This document shows, one piece after another, positions 10,001 to 19,036 of a stretch of 64,000 nucleotides of DNA (the first letter of the stretch is position 1; each line of letters starts with the position of its first letter). The notes beneath the pieces are model-generated. The model saw only the letters and a program-made list of their open reading frames with translations. It was not told where the DNA came from and did not search any database. Origin of the DNA: Methylophaga sp. (GTDB lineage: Bacteria > Pseudomonadota > Gammaproteobacteria > Nitrosococcales > Methylophagaceae); assembly GCA_030148085.1 (NCBI GenBank), contig JASBUF010000041.1, forward strand, positions 1 to 64,000. Reading direction: 5' to 3'. Position numbers and translations under genes: made by a program.

Positions 10001-10396
10001 TTAGCTTTTAACCTTGTCAGACATTTTTTCTTTGCAATAATGAATGACGATAATCGATGCACCGAGCAACAAAATCGCCGCGGTGATACCCAAAATCCGC
10101 CAGGTATCGATGTTTTTCATATCCAGAATCAAGTAACGCGCTAATGCCACAATGGCAATGTAAAGCGGGATCTTGATGGGCAGTTCACCAGATTCGTAGT
10201 AAACCGCCACCATGGTCAGGACCTCAAGGTAGATAAACAGTAACAACAGGTCCGTCAACGAGACGTAACTGTTTTCTATCATGACGTTGATTTCGATACC
10301 TATCGCAACCAGTGTCGCAATAGCTACCACAATCAAACCAAAGTCCTGTGCGAGGGCGAGCGTACGGCTCACCGATTTTTTAACTTGGTGCTCCAT
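10001..10396 (-). CDS. PsiE-like phosphate-starvation-inducible membrane protein
   Basis: Four TM segments and PsiE-like pattern (FGLIVVAIATLVAIGIE..., LLLFIYLEVLTMVAVYYES). Confidence 0.7.
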   Translation of the reverse strand: MEHQVKKSVSRTLALAQDFGLIVVAIATLVAIGIEINVMIENSYVSLTDLLLLFIYLEVLTMVAVYYESGELPIKIPLYIAIVALARYLILDMKNIDTWRILGITAAILLLGASIIVIHYCKEKMSDKVKS

Positions 10397-10597
10397 AGGT
10401 GTTCTCTCTTCAAATTAAACACACCCACGGTAAACGACTGTTTTTTAAACATGCTCTTAAGAGTTGTTTAAGAAGCAGAGATCTATGCGTGGGAAATGGA
10501 TAGTAGCAGAAAAAATACTTTTGGGTTGACTCGCAGTCCGAAATTTCTTTCGGACTGGAATTAGAGACAAATCATCGGGATAGCGAAAATGTGAAGC

Positions 10598-10837
10598 TCA
10601 GATGAGCTTGAGTGCTATATACGGTATTAGGTTGAAAACAATGATTAGCAGTTTGAAATAGGCAATAAAATTGAGATATGCCTGTTTGAGATGAGCCTCA
10701 TCGAGCCCGGTTATAGTCTTATGTAAACGAATAATTGGTGCTCTGAACAGGGTGAGCATAATCGTGCTGACAATGAGCAGTCCGATATTGATAACGCTCA
10801 TCCAGCCAAACAAGCTTGTTAATGTGTCTAGCGCCAT
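10598..10837 (-). CDS. small membrane protein (79 aa)
   Basis: ORF track with two hydrophobic segments. Confidence 0.6.
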   Translation of the reverse strand: MALDTLTSLFGWMSVINIGLLIVSTIMLTLFRAPIIRLHKTITGLDEAHLKQAYLNFIAYFKLLIIVFNLIPYIALKLI

Positions 10838-10861
10838 CGTTATTCTCCCCCGATAAAGTTA

Positions 10862-11083
10862 TCAGCGTTTACGACCACCGACTAATAAGAGTACAACCCC
10901 TAAGCCAATGGCACCGGCACCAGCCCAAGTGGGAACGGCGACCGTTTCTTTTTCTTCTAGCTGTAATTCCAGTGGGCCAAGCTCGGCTTTATGCGTTTCC
11001 TTGGTAAAGCTGAAGCCGCCATAAATCAGACCAGCAGTGCCTGCGATGATAAGTAAAATGCCAATAATGCGTGTAACGGTCAT
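10862..11083 (-). CDS. small two-TM membrane protein (73 aa)
   Basis: ORF track; IIGILLIIAGTAGLIYGG ... GAGAIGLGVVLLLVGGRKR. Confidence 0.65.
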   Translation of the reverse strand: MTVTRIIGILLIIAGTAGLIYGGFSFTKETHKAELGPLELQLEEKETVAVPTWAGAGAIGLGVVLLLVGGRKR

Positions 11084-11092
11084 TTGTCTCTC

Positions 11093-11239
11093 CTAGTGCT
11101 GGTTTCCCTGAGCATTTTCACTGTTTCCTGGCCCATCAGGATCATGGCCGGGGCTGTGATGGTGATGCAGATGGCCATGACAGGCGGACAAACTCAGCAT
11201 GGAAAGCAAAGCGAGGCTTAGCAGATGATGACGTCGCAT
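11093..11239 (-). CDS. small His-rich lipoprotein (48 aa), not in the ORF track
   Basis: My translation: MRRHHLLSLALLSMLSLSACHGHLHHHHSPGHDPDGPGNSENAQGNQH*; lipobox LSLSAC; RBS AAAGGAG about 7 nt upstream. Confidence 0.6.
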   Translation of the reverse strand: MRRHHLLSLALLSMLSLSACHGHLHHHHSPGHDPDGPGNSENAQGNQH

Positions 11240-11308
11240 CGTGTACTCCTTTCTAGTGAGACAACACCGACCTTAACATGTTTGACTAGAGACTTCTTGT
11301 GACTGGTT

Positions 11309-11539
11309 TCATTTAATGGTGACGGGTTGTTGCTGTTGAAGAGCGAGCTGATAGGTTCGTTCCAGTTCTTGAGTTTGCATGTCGCTGGCGTGAAACTGTT
11401 GATGACTCGGCTCCGCATTGTCGTAAAGGTCAGAGGACATTATCGCGCGGGTGGCGCAACCTGATGTCACTGACATCAGTAGGATAAGGCTGAAAACTGG
11501 AAGCAGTCGGGAAACCGAAGTGAAAGTTAGGGTATGCAT
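11309..11539 (-). CDS. small putative lipoprotein
   Basis: Signal peptide with lipobox (LMSVTSGCA). Confidence 0.65.
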   Translation of the reverse strand: MHTLTFTSVSRLLPVFSLILLMSVTSGCATRAIMSSDLYDNAEPSHQQFHASDMQTQELERTYQLALQQQQPVTIK

Positions 11540-11624
11540 GGGGAACTCCGTGAAAGAAACAGCCCAGATGCTATATCAAAGCCTCAGGTTTTGCTTGCAT
11601 AGTCATCTTGAATGAGACTACAGC

Positions 11625-12086
11625 TCACTCTGATCGTGGCGCAGATGACAAAATCGCGACAAAGCTGCCTGTTAACCTGCCAGCAGGCTTATTGTCATAG
11701 TTCAATATCGATTGCACTTCGATACGTGCCTTACCCCGACGCAGCAGCAGTTTGATAAATCGAGACCAGTCGTTTTCATTAACCAGGCTGGCACTGGCTT
11801 CAAACCGCCCCAGAATGGGAGCGTCATAGCTCATTGTGTTATTCTGAATAACTAGTGTCGCATTAATGCCCTGAGCTGCAAGTCGTGTATAGAGTAAAGA
11901 CCAGGCTGACAGAATCGCGACGGAACTTGCACTGCCGCCAAATACCGAGTTGCGATGATTGATATTCGGTGCCAGAGGTGCGGAGAGTTGGACGTAGTCA
12001 TTGCTGATCCCATCCACACTGACCTGCATCGCCAATGATTGCGGGATGGCCTTGTGCAGGTAGTCCTGAAAAGCAAGTTTATCCAT
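11625..12086 (-). CDS. YiiD C-terminal-type putative thioesterase
   Basis: NHRNSVFGGSASSVAILSAWSLLY and length typical of YiiD_C proteins. Confidence 0.7.
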   Translation of the reverse strand: MDKLAFQDYLHKAIPQSLAMQVSVDGISNDYVQLSAPLAPNINHRNSVFGGSASSVAILSAWSLLYTRLAAQGINATLVIQNNTMSYDAPILGRFEASASLVNENDWSRFIKLLLRRGKARIEVQSILNYDNKPAGRLTGSFVAILSSAPRSE

Positions 12087-12144
12087 AAAGTCTCAAATGA
12101 AAATGGCCGCTATGTTTCAGCGGCCATCTCTCAATCGTCATGTA

Positions 12145-12552
12145 TTAGTCAGCTTGCTGACGTTTGCAGCGACAAATACTGTCGACACTCCATGAACCTC
12201 CACCGGCAAACACGAAGTAGAGGAAGACAAAGCTGAATAATGTCGCCAGCTCGCCGCCGTTATTCAAAGGCCAGAAGTTTTGCGGTGCATGGGCAATAAA
12301 GTAGGCAAAGGTCATCAGACCGGATAGCAGAAACGCAACCGGACGGGTAAACAGGCCAATCAGCAGCAGGAAACCGCCGAATAATTCGAGCACACCAGCG
12401 GTACCGGACATGGAGAATAGATCGAATGGGTAGCGTTGTTCTGCCGGAAAGCCGAACAGTTTCTGACCGCCATGCTGCATAAACAAAAAGGCGGAGATAA
12501 TACGAAGCACACTGAGTACGCGCGGTTGCCATGTGGCGAGAATGGTTTGCAT
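12145..12552 (-). CDS. DoxX family membrane protein
   Basis: VLRIISAFLFMQHGGQKLFGFP...GVLELFGGFLLLIGLFTRP; start at MQTILATW preferred over the listed 12621. Confidence 0.8.
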   Translation of the reverse strand: MQTILATWQPRVLSVLRIISAFLFMQHGGQKLFGFPAEQRYPFDLFSMSGTAGVLELFGGFLLLIGLFTRPVAFLLSGLMTFAYFIAHAPQNFWPLNNGGELATLFSFVFLYFVFAGGGSWSVDSICRCKRQQAD

Positions 12553-12682
12553 GGTTAAGACTCCTTCTACGTGATTATTATTGTGACTTATGTGGCTAAC
12601 GTCATTGGTGTTCAGCTCCATATAAGGCTATCAACAATACCGATTCTTCTTTCGACTGAATAGTACCGCCCACAAAATGGGC

Positions 12683-13111
12683 TTATTCGTCGACATCATC
12701 CATATCGGCTTGGCCAGACAGGCGCCGACGTACATGTGACCAGCTCATGCCCACAGCCAGCACTGCTGCAATCAGAAATAGAACGATATAGCTGAAGACC
12801 GAGACATTATTGATGCCGAGCAGACCGAGGTCGACCAGCCACCAGATAATAACGGCAAAAAACGCCAGTGCCAGCAGCAGACCAAAGCCGCCCAGCGATC
12901 GGAAGGTGGCACGAAGATAAATGGTCCAGCCGATGAGTAGCACCACTGACATCAAGGCAAATGGTGGGGTCAGCAAAACGCCATCGCCAAGCAGAGCATC
13001 TTTGACCCAGTGAAAATAGCTATAACCGCTCGGGTTATAAGAAATGTAGACAAGTAATAAGGCAAACAGAAAGCGCAGTAAAAAGCCTTGCGAGTTGAAC
13101 TGCTGAGCCAT
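12683..13111 (-). CDS. conserved four-TM membrane protein (142 aa)
   Basis: ORF track; FLLRFLFALLLVYISYNPSGYSYFHW. Confidence 0.65.
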   Translation of the reverse strand: MAQQFNSQGFLLRFLFALLLVYISYNPSGYSYFHWVKDALLGDGVLLTPPFALMSVVLLIGWTIYLRATFRSLGGFGLLLALAFFAVIIWWLVDLGLLGINNVSVFSYIVLFLIAAVLAVGMSWSHVRRRLSGQADMDDVDE

Positions 13112-13226
13112 AAGGAGTCCTTTATTGATTGTTGTTGTCGGACATCATAGCCTCTGCCAGCGTGTTCGCAAAGTCGGTAAGCAGAGCCTGAAAGGAATCG
13201 GGATGGGGAGAGTGAAATAAAAGTGA

Positions 13227-13502
13227 CTAGCGAATATCGAAGTCAAGAAAGCAGCTGATGCTGTCTTTTTCGCTGATATCGATATGCGTGACTTCGGCAA
13301 AACGGGGCCCTTGGTGGGCCCAGTCGATCATCAGTTGCAGTTGCTCTGTGTCGCCTTCGATGCATATTTCGACTCGGCCATCTGCCAGGTTGCGTACCCA
13401 GCCAACCAGGCCAAGCTGACGTGCTTTTGCTGCTGCCGAAACGCGGTAGCCGACGCCTTGAACGCGGCCTTTAATCAGTAAATGGTACTGCCTTATTCCC
13501 AC
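13227..13502 (-). CDS. acyP: acylphosphatase
   Basis: [37 protein letters not shown]. Confidence 0.92.
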   Translation of the reverse strand: MGIRQYHLLIKGRVQGVGYRVSAAAKARQLGLVGWVRNLADGRVEICIEGDTEQLQLMIDWAHQGPRFAEVTHIDISEKDSISCFLDFDIR

Positions 13503-15070
13503 TCAATCGTGCCCGGCGGTTTGCCGGTAATGTCATACACTACACGTGAGATGCCGGAGACTTCATTGACGATACGGCGACACACATGGTCGAGGAATTC
13601 GTAGGGCAGGTGTGCCCAACGTGCAGTCATGAAATCGATGGTTTCGACAGCGCGCAAAGATACCACCCACTCGTAACGTCGACCATCGCCGGTAACACCG
13701 ACCGATTTGATTGGCAGGAACACCGCAAAGGCCTGCGAGGTTTTGTCATACAGGTCATGTTTACGCAGTTCTTCGATAAAGATGTGATCGGCCAAGCGAA
13801 GAATATCGGCATACTCTTTCTTCACTTCACCCAGAATACGCACACCAAGGCCCGGGCCCGGGAACGGATGACGGTAGACCATATCGTAAGGCAGACCGAG
13901 TTCGACGCCGAGCTTACGCACTTCGTCTTTGAACAGTTCACGCAGAGGCTCAAGCAATTCCAGCTTCATGTAGTCAGGCAGGCCACCGACATTGTGGTGG
14001 GATTTGATCACATGCGCTTTACCCGTTTTAGAACCGGCAGACTCAATCACATCCGGATAGATAGTGCCTTGAGCCAGCCACTTGGCGGATTTCAGTTTGT
14101 TGGATTCTTCTTCGAAGATATCAACAAACAAGTTGCCGATGATCTTACGTTTCTTCTCAGGATCATTTTCACCGGCCAGAGCATCGAGGAAGCGTTGTTC
14201 GGCATCGACACGAATGACTTTGACGCCCATATGTTCAGCGAAGGTAGCCATAACCTGATCGCCTTCCTTGTAGCGAAGCAGACCGTTGTCGACAAACACG
14301 CAGGTCAGTTGATCGCCAATCGCTTTGTGCAGCAAAGCAGCAACTACGGATGAATCGACGCCACCGGATAAGCCGAGAATGACTTCGTCAGTACCGACTT
14401 TTTCACGAATCGTGGCAATGGCATCTTCAGCAATATTGCCCGGTGTCCAATCAGCTGCACAACCGCAGATATCATGGATAAAACGTTCAATGATGCGTTG
14501 GCCCTGACGGGTATGGGTGACTTCTGGGTGGAACTGAACGCCGTAGAATTGCTTTTCTTCATTGGCGATACCAGCAACCGGGCAGGAGTCGGTTGAAGCC
14601 ATCAGCTTGAAGCCTTCTGGCATTTCAACCACACGATCACCATGACTCATCCACACATCTAGCATGCCGTAGCCTTCTTCGGTGAGGTGATCTTCAATAT
14701 CTTTTAACAGTTGGCTGTGACCGCGAGCACGGATTTGTGCATAGCCGTACTCATGGTGATCGGCATTTTCGACCTTGCCACCCATTTGTGCGGTCATGGT
14801 TTGCATGCCGTAGCAAATACCAAACACAGGCACACCTAAATCGAAGACGATTTGAGGCGCGACAGGGGCATTTTCCGCTACGGTGCTTTCAGGGCCACCG
14901 GAGAGAATAATCCCATTCGGGTTGAAGTCGCGAATATCCTCTTCACTCATATCCCAGGCATGTAATTCACAGTAAACACCGGCCTCACGGACGCGACGTG
15001 CGATCAGTTGGGTGTACTGAGAGCCGAAATCCAGAATAAGAATGCGATGAGCGTGAATATTGGTGGTCAT
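13493..15070 (-). CDS. guaA: GMP synthase (glutamine-hydrolysing)
   Basis: [53 protein letters not shown]. Confidence 0.97.
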   Translation of the reverse strand: MTTNIHAHRILILDFGSQYTQLIARRVREAGVYCELHAWDMSEEDIRDFNPNGIILSGGPESTVAENAPVAPQIVFDLGVPVFGICYGMQTMTAQMGGKVENADHHEYGYAQIRARGHSQLLKDIEDHLTEEGYGMLDVWMSHGDRVVEMPEGFKLMASTDSCPVAGIANEEKQFYGVQFHPEVTHTRQGQRIIERFIHDICGCAADWTPGNIAEDAIATIREKVGTDEVILGLSGGVDSSVVAALLHKAIGDQLTCVFVDNGLLRYKEGDQVMATFAEHMGVKVIRVDAEQRFLDALAGENDPEKKRKIIGNLFVDIFEEESNKLKSAKWLAQGTIYPDVIESAGSKTGKAHVIKSHHNVGGLPDYMKLELLEPLRELFKDEVRKLGVELGLPYDMVYRHPFPGPGLGVRILGEVKKEYADILRLADHIFIEELRKHDLYDKTSQAFAVFLPIKSVGVTGDGRRYEWVVSLRAVETIDFMTARWAHLPYEFLDHVCRRIVNEVSGISRVVYDITGKPPGTIEWE

Positions 15071-15135
15071 TGAGGTCTCTTCAACTCGATTAAAAACACC
15101 ACTGCCCCGAGCGGGGCAGTGATTAGGGATGTTGA

Positions 15136-16599
15136 TTAGTTAACGCGGTAGTTCGGGGCTTCTTTGATGATAGTCACATCATGCACGTGACTCTCACTCA
15201 TGCCGGCCGCGGTGACTTTAACGAACTGCGGCTTGGTACGCATTTCTTCAATATTGGCTGAACCGGTGTAGCCCATGCTGGCGCGAATACCGCCAACCAG
15301 TTGATGTACAACAGCGCCGAGGCTGCCTTTGAACGGTACACGGCCTTCGATGCCTTCTGGAACCAGCTTGTCAGCTTCGTTAGATTCCTGGAAGTAACGG
15401 TCACTAGAGCCTTGTTTTTGTGACATCGCACCCAACGAGCCCATACCACGGTATGACTTGTAGGCACGGCCTTGATAGAGCTCGACTTCACCGGGCGCTT
15501 CTTCAGTACCGGCAAACATACCACCGATCATGATGCTGTGAGCACCTGCGACTATGGCTTTAGCGATATCACCAGAGAAACGGATGCCACCGTCGGCAAT
15601 CAGCGGTACACCTGTGCCTTCAAGAGCCTTGGCAACATTACTGATAGCGCTGATTTGTGGAACACCGACACCGGCAACGATACGGGTGGTGCAGATTGAA
15701 CCTGGACCAATACCGACTTTAACGGCATCGGCACCGGCTTCAACCAGAGCCAGAGCTGCTTCACCAGTCGCGATATTACCGCCGATAACTTGAACTTGAG
15801 GGAAGTTCTGTTTAGCCCATTTGACCTGATCCAACACGCCTTGTGAGTGTCCGTGAGCGGTATCGACAACAATCACGTCTACACCAGCAGCAGCGAGAGC
15901 CTCAATACGGGCTTGGCTTTCAGCCCCAATGCCAACGGCAGCGCCGACACGCAGACGTTCTTGATCGTCTTTCGACGCATTCGGGTTATCGGTTTGTTTC
16001 TGGATGTCCTTAACAGTAATCATGCCTGTCAGGTGGAAGTTGTCATCAACGACCAGGACTTTTTCGATACGGTTGGTGTGCAGCAGATTCAGCACTTCAT
16101 CACGTGACGCATCTTCTTTGACGGTAACCAGCTTGTCTTTCTGCGTCATGATTGATGACACAGGGTTCTCATAGTGAGTTTCAAAACGCAGGTCACGGCT
16201 GGTAACAATACCGACCAGATCTTCGCCATCCACCACAGGCACACCTGAAATGTTATGAGTGCGAGTCAGGTTAACGACTTCACCAATGGTGGTGTTAGGG
16301 CTGACTGTAATTGGGTCACGAACTACACCACTTTCGAATTTTTTAACCTTACGGACTTCATCGGCCTGTTGCTCGATAGTCATGTTTTTGTGCAGAATAC
16401 CCAGACCGCCTTCCTGCGCCATCGCAATGGCCAGGCGACTCTCAGTGACGGTATCCATCGCAGCGGAGAGCAGCGGGATGTTAATCGTTATATCACGGGT
16501 CAATTTTGTCGCCAGATTAACATCACGCGGGAGAACGTTTGAGTAGGCTGGCACTAGCAGAACATCGTCAAACGTCAGGGCTTCTTGAGCAATTCTCAT
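15136..16599 (-). CDS. guaB: IMP dehydrogenase
   Basis: [15 protein letters not shown] domains; [18 protein letters not shown]. Confidence 0.97.
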   Translation of the reverse strand: MRIAQEALTFDDVLLVPAYSNVLPRDVNLATKLTRDITINIPLLSAAMDTVTESRLAIAMAQEGGLGILHKNMTIEQQADEVRKVKKFESGVVRDPITVSPNTTIGEVVNLTRTHNISGVPVVDGEDLVGIVTSRDLRFETHYENPVSSIMTQKDKLVTVKEDASRDEVLNLLHTNRIEKVLVVDDNFHLTGMITVKDIQKQTDNPNASKDDQERLRVGAAVGIGAESQARIEALAAAGVDVIVVDTAHGHSQGVLDQVKWAKQNFPQVQVIGGNIATGEAALALVEAGADAVKVGIGPGSICTTRIVAGVGVPQISAISNVAKALEGTGVPLIADGGIRFSGDIAKAIVAGAHSIMIGGMFAGTEEAPGEVELYQGRAYKSYRGMGSLGAMSQKQGSSDRYFQESNEADKLVPEGIEGRVPFKGSLGAVVHQLVGGIRASMGYTGSANIEEMRTKPQFVKVTAAGMSESHVHDVTIIKEAPNYRVN

Positions 16600-16707
16600 C
16601 GGGCAGTTTCCTGAAATTAGCTGTAATATGATCCTGCAATTATAGCAGGTATGTGCTTCTTCATCATGCTATTTTGCGATTGAATTTGAGGTCGCAGCAA
16701 GGTTTCT

Positions 16708-18216
16708 ATGGCATCACAAAATCCATCCGACAAACAGGGCACATTAGCCAACCGCGCCGTCAAAGAAGTCTATCCGGTGTCGCGTATCGTGCGCGAAGCG
16801 CGTGCGCTGTTGGAAGGCTCGTTTCCTCTGATTTGGGTCGAAGGCGAAATTTCCAATCTGGCCATGCCGGCTTCGGGCCATATTTACTTCACCCTCAAAG
16901 ATGAAGCCGCCCAGGTGCGCTGTGCCATGTTCCGCACCCGCAATCGTCAGCTGCGGTTCACCCCTGAAAATGGTATGCAGGTTTTGTTACGGGTGCGTGT
17001 CACATTGTATGAAGGCCGCGGTGAGTTTCAGCTGGTGGCTGAGCACATGGAGGAGGCCGGTAGCGGTGCTTTACAACGTGCCTATGAAGCCCTCAAGCAA
17101 CGGCTGGGACAGGAAGGTCTGTTTGATGAGGCGCATAAAAAAACATTGCCAGTGATGCCATCGACGATTGGCATTATCTCCTCGCCGGACGGTGCTGCCG
17201 TACACGATATCGTGAGCGTATTGAAACGCCGCTTTCCCGCGGTGGATGTCATTCTTTACCCTGTCGCAGTACAAGGCGAAACATCCGCAAGGCAGTTGGT
17301 GGACGCCGTCAAACTGGCGGACTCGCGCAAAGACTGTGATGTGCTGATTATCGGTCGTGGTGGTGGCTCTCTGGAAGATTTGTGGAGCTTTAATGACGAG
17401 CAGTTAGCAAGAGCGATATTTAACTGTGAGCTGCCCATTATTTCCGCAGTCGGACACGAAATCGACTTTACTATCGCCGACTTTGTCGCCGATGTCAGGG
17501 CGCCGACCCCTTCGGCTGCAGCAGAATTAGCCGTGCCTGATGCGGTAGCGCTTCAATCTGAGCTGAGAAATCTGACGCAGCGATTGACCAATCGCATAAG
17601 TGACTTGCTGCACAATGAAAAGCGACATGTGGCCTACCTGCAGCAGCGACTGCCAAGGCCGGATAGGCAAATTCGGCAACATCTGCATAGCCTGGAGCAG
17701 AGCCAACGACTACTCAACACTGTCTGGCAACGAGTGCTGCAGAACCGTTCACAGCGGGTGGATTATCTGGCAGCCCGACTGACCCACCCTAAAGCGCAGA
17801 TTGATGGGCAGCGCATGCGACTCATTGCATTGCAGCACCGCTTACATTCAGCCGATAAGCAGCACCGGCAACACAGCCGTCAGCTCTTGACGCAACTGGG
17901 TGCACGCCTGCAAAGACAGTTACCAGCCAAACAACTGCGCACGCAGCAAAACCGACTTAATGTGTTGCAGCGGCAGTTGCATGGTGAAATGTATGCCCAA
18001 TTGGATACGGCGAAACGTAATCTGACTCAGCAGATAAGAACCTTGTCTGCGGTCAGTCCGCTGAATACATTGGAGCGTGGTTACAGCATCACCAGCCGTG
18101 ATGAAAATGGCGAAGTCGTTACCCGGGCAGACAGCGTGTCTCAAGGTGAGCGCATCACAGTCAGGCTGCATCAGGGCGCGCTACAGTGCGAGGTGAAGGG
18201 TGTTAAAGAACGCTAA
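16708..18216 (+). CDS. xseA: exodeoxyribonuclease VII large subunit
   Basis: LIWVEGEISNLAMPASGHIYFTLKD; IIGRGGGSLEDLWSFNDE. Confidence 0.95.
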   Translation: MASQNPSDKQGTLANRAVKEVYPVSRIVREARALLEGSFPLIWVEGEISNLAMPASGHIYFTLKDEAAQVRCAMFRTRNRQLRFTPENGMQVLLRVRVTLYEGRGEFQLVAEHMEEAGSGALQRAYEALKQRLGQEGLFDEAHKKTLPVMPSTIGIISSPDGAAVHDIVSVLKRRFPAVDVILYPVAVQGETSARQLVDAVKLADSRKDCDVLIIGRGGGSLEDLWSFNDEQLARAIFNCELPIISAVGHEIDFTIADFVADVRAPTPSAAAELAVPDAVALQSELRNLTQRLTNRISDLLHNEKRHVAYLQQRLPRPDRQIRQHLHSLEQSQRLLNTVWQRVLQNRSQRVDYLAARLTHPKAQIDGQRMRLIALQHRLHSADKQHRQHSRQLLTQLGARLQRQLPAKQLRTQQNRLNVLQRQLHGEMYAQLDTAKRNLTQQIRTLSAVSPLNTLERGYSITSRDENGEVVTRADSVSQGERITVRLHQGALQCEVKGVKER

Positions 18217-19033
18217 AGCGTTACTGTTCGGACTGCTTTTTTTACCCTTAATGGCGGTGGCTTTGCCGCAGGAATCTGCTGTACCGGGTGGGGTAGTGAT
18301 TTTACCGCTGGCACCGGTAGCTGCACCTAGACCCAAAGCCAGCTTTCATGCCAAGCCAGTCATGGTCGTCGCTGAAAACGGATTATGGCAGGCGGTGTTG
18401 GGCGTGCCGCTGGACTTAAACGCTGGCGTACATTCACTCGATGTGGTGAAGCAGGGCACGTCCAGTCAGTTGTTATTTAGTATCCAAGATAAGGCCTATC
18501 CAACGCAGCACATTACCATTAAGGATGAAAGTAAGGTCAATCCCAACCCGTTTGATATGGAACGTATAAACCGCGAGACGGCACGAATCGATGCCGCGTT
18601 GCAGCATTGGACAGATCTGGAGCAGGTGCCGTTTAATTTTATCTGGCCGGTCAAAGGTCGGGTCAGTGGTCTATTTGGCCGTCGCCGTGTCTTTAACGGC
18701 GAACCACGTAAGCCGCATAGCGGAATGGATATTGCCGCAGCCACGGGTACGCCCATTTTGGCGCCAGCTGCTGGCACCATCCGCGGCACGGGCGATTACT
18801 TTTTTAACGGCAATACCGTGTTTATCGATCACGGGCAGGGACTGGTAACGATGTTCTGTCATCTTAGCCGGATTGATGTGGAAGATGGCCAAGCCATAAA
18901 GCAGGGTGAGGTGATCGGCCAGGTGGGAGCGACCGGTCGCGTCACGGGGCCGCATTTGCATATGGGCGTCAGTCTGAATGACGAGCGGGTTGAGCCAACC
19001 TTGTTCTTTCAGGGCTCACCGGCAGGGCAGTAA
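18200..19033 (+). CDS. M23 family metallopeptidase (secreted)
   Basis: RRVFNGEPRKPHSGMDIAAATGTPILAPAAGTI ... GPHLHMGVSLN. Confidence 0.9.
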   Translation: MLKNAKALLFGLLFLPLMAVALPQESAVPGGVVILPLAPVAAPRPKASFHAKPVMVVAENGLWQAVLGVPLDLNAGVHSLDVVKQGTSSQLLFSIQDKAYPTQHITIKDESKVNPNPFDMERINRETARIDAALQHWTDLEQVPFNFIWPVKGRVSGLFGRRRVFNGEPRKPHSGMDIAAATGTPILAPAAGTIRGTGDYFFNGNTVFIDHGQGLVTMFCHLSRIDVEDGQAIKQGEVIGQVGATGRVTGPHLHMGVSLNDERVEPTLFFQGSPAGQ

Positions 19034-19036
19034 CTG

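Noticed and set aside
13586-14353. 255-aa plus-strand ORF
   Set aside because: Antisense to guaA in a well-conserved coding region; a shadow ORF
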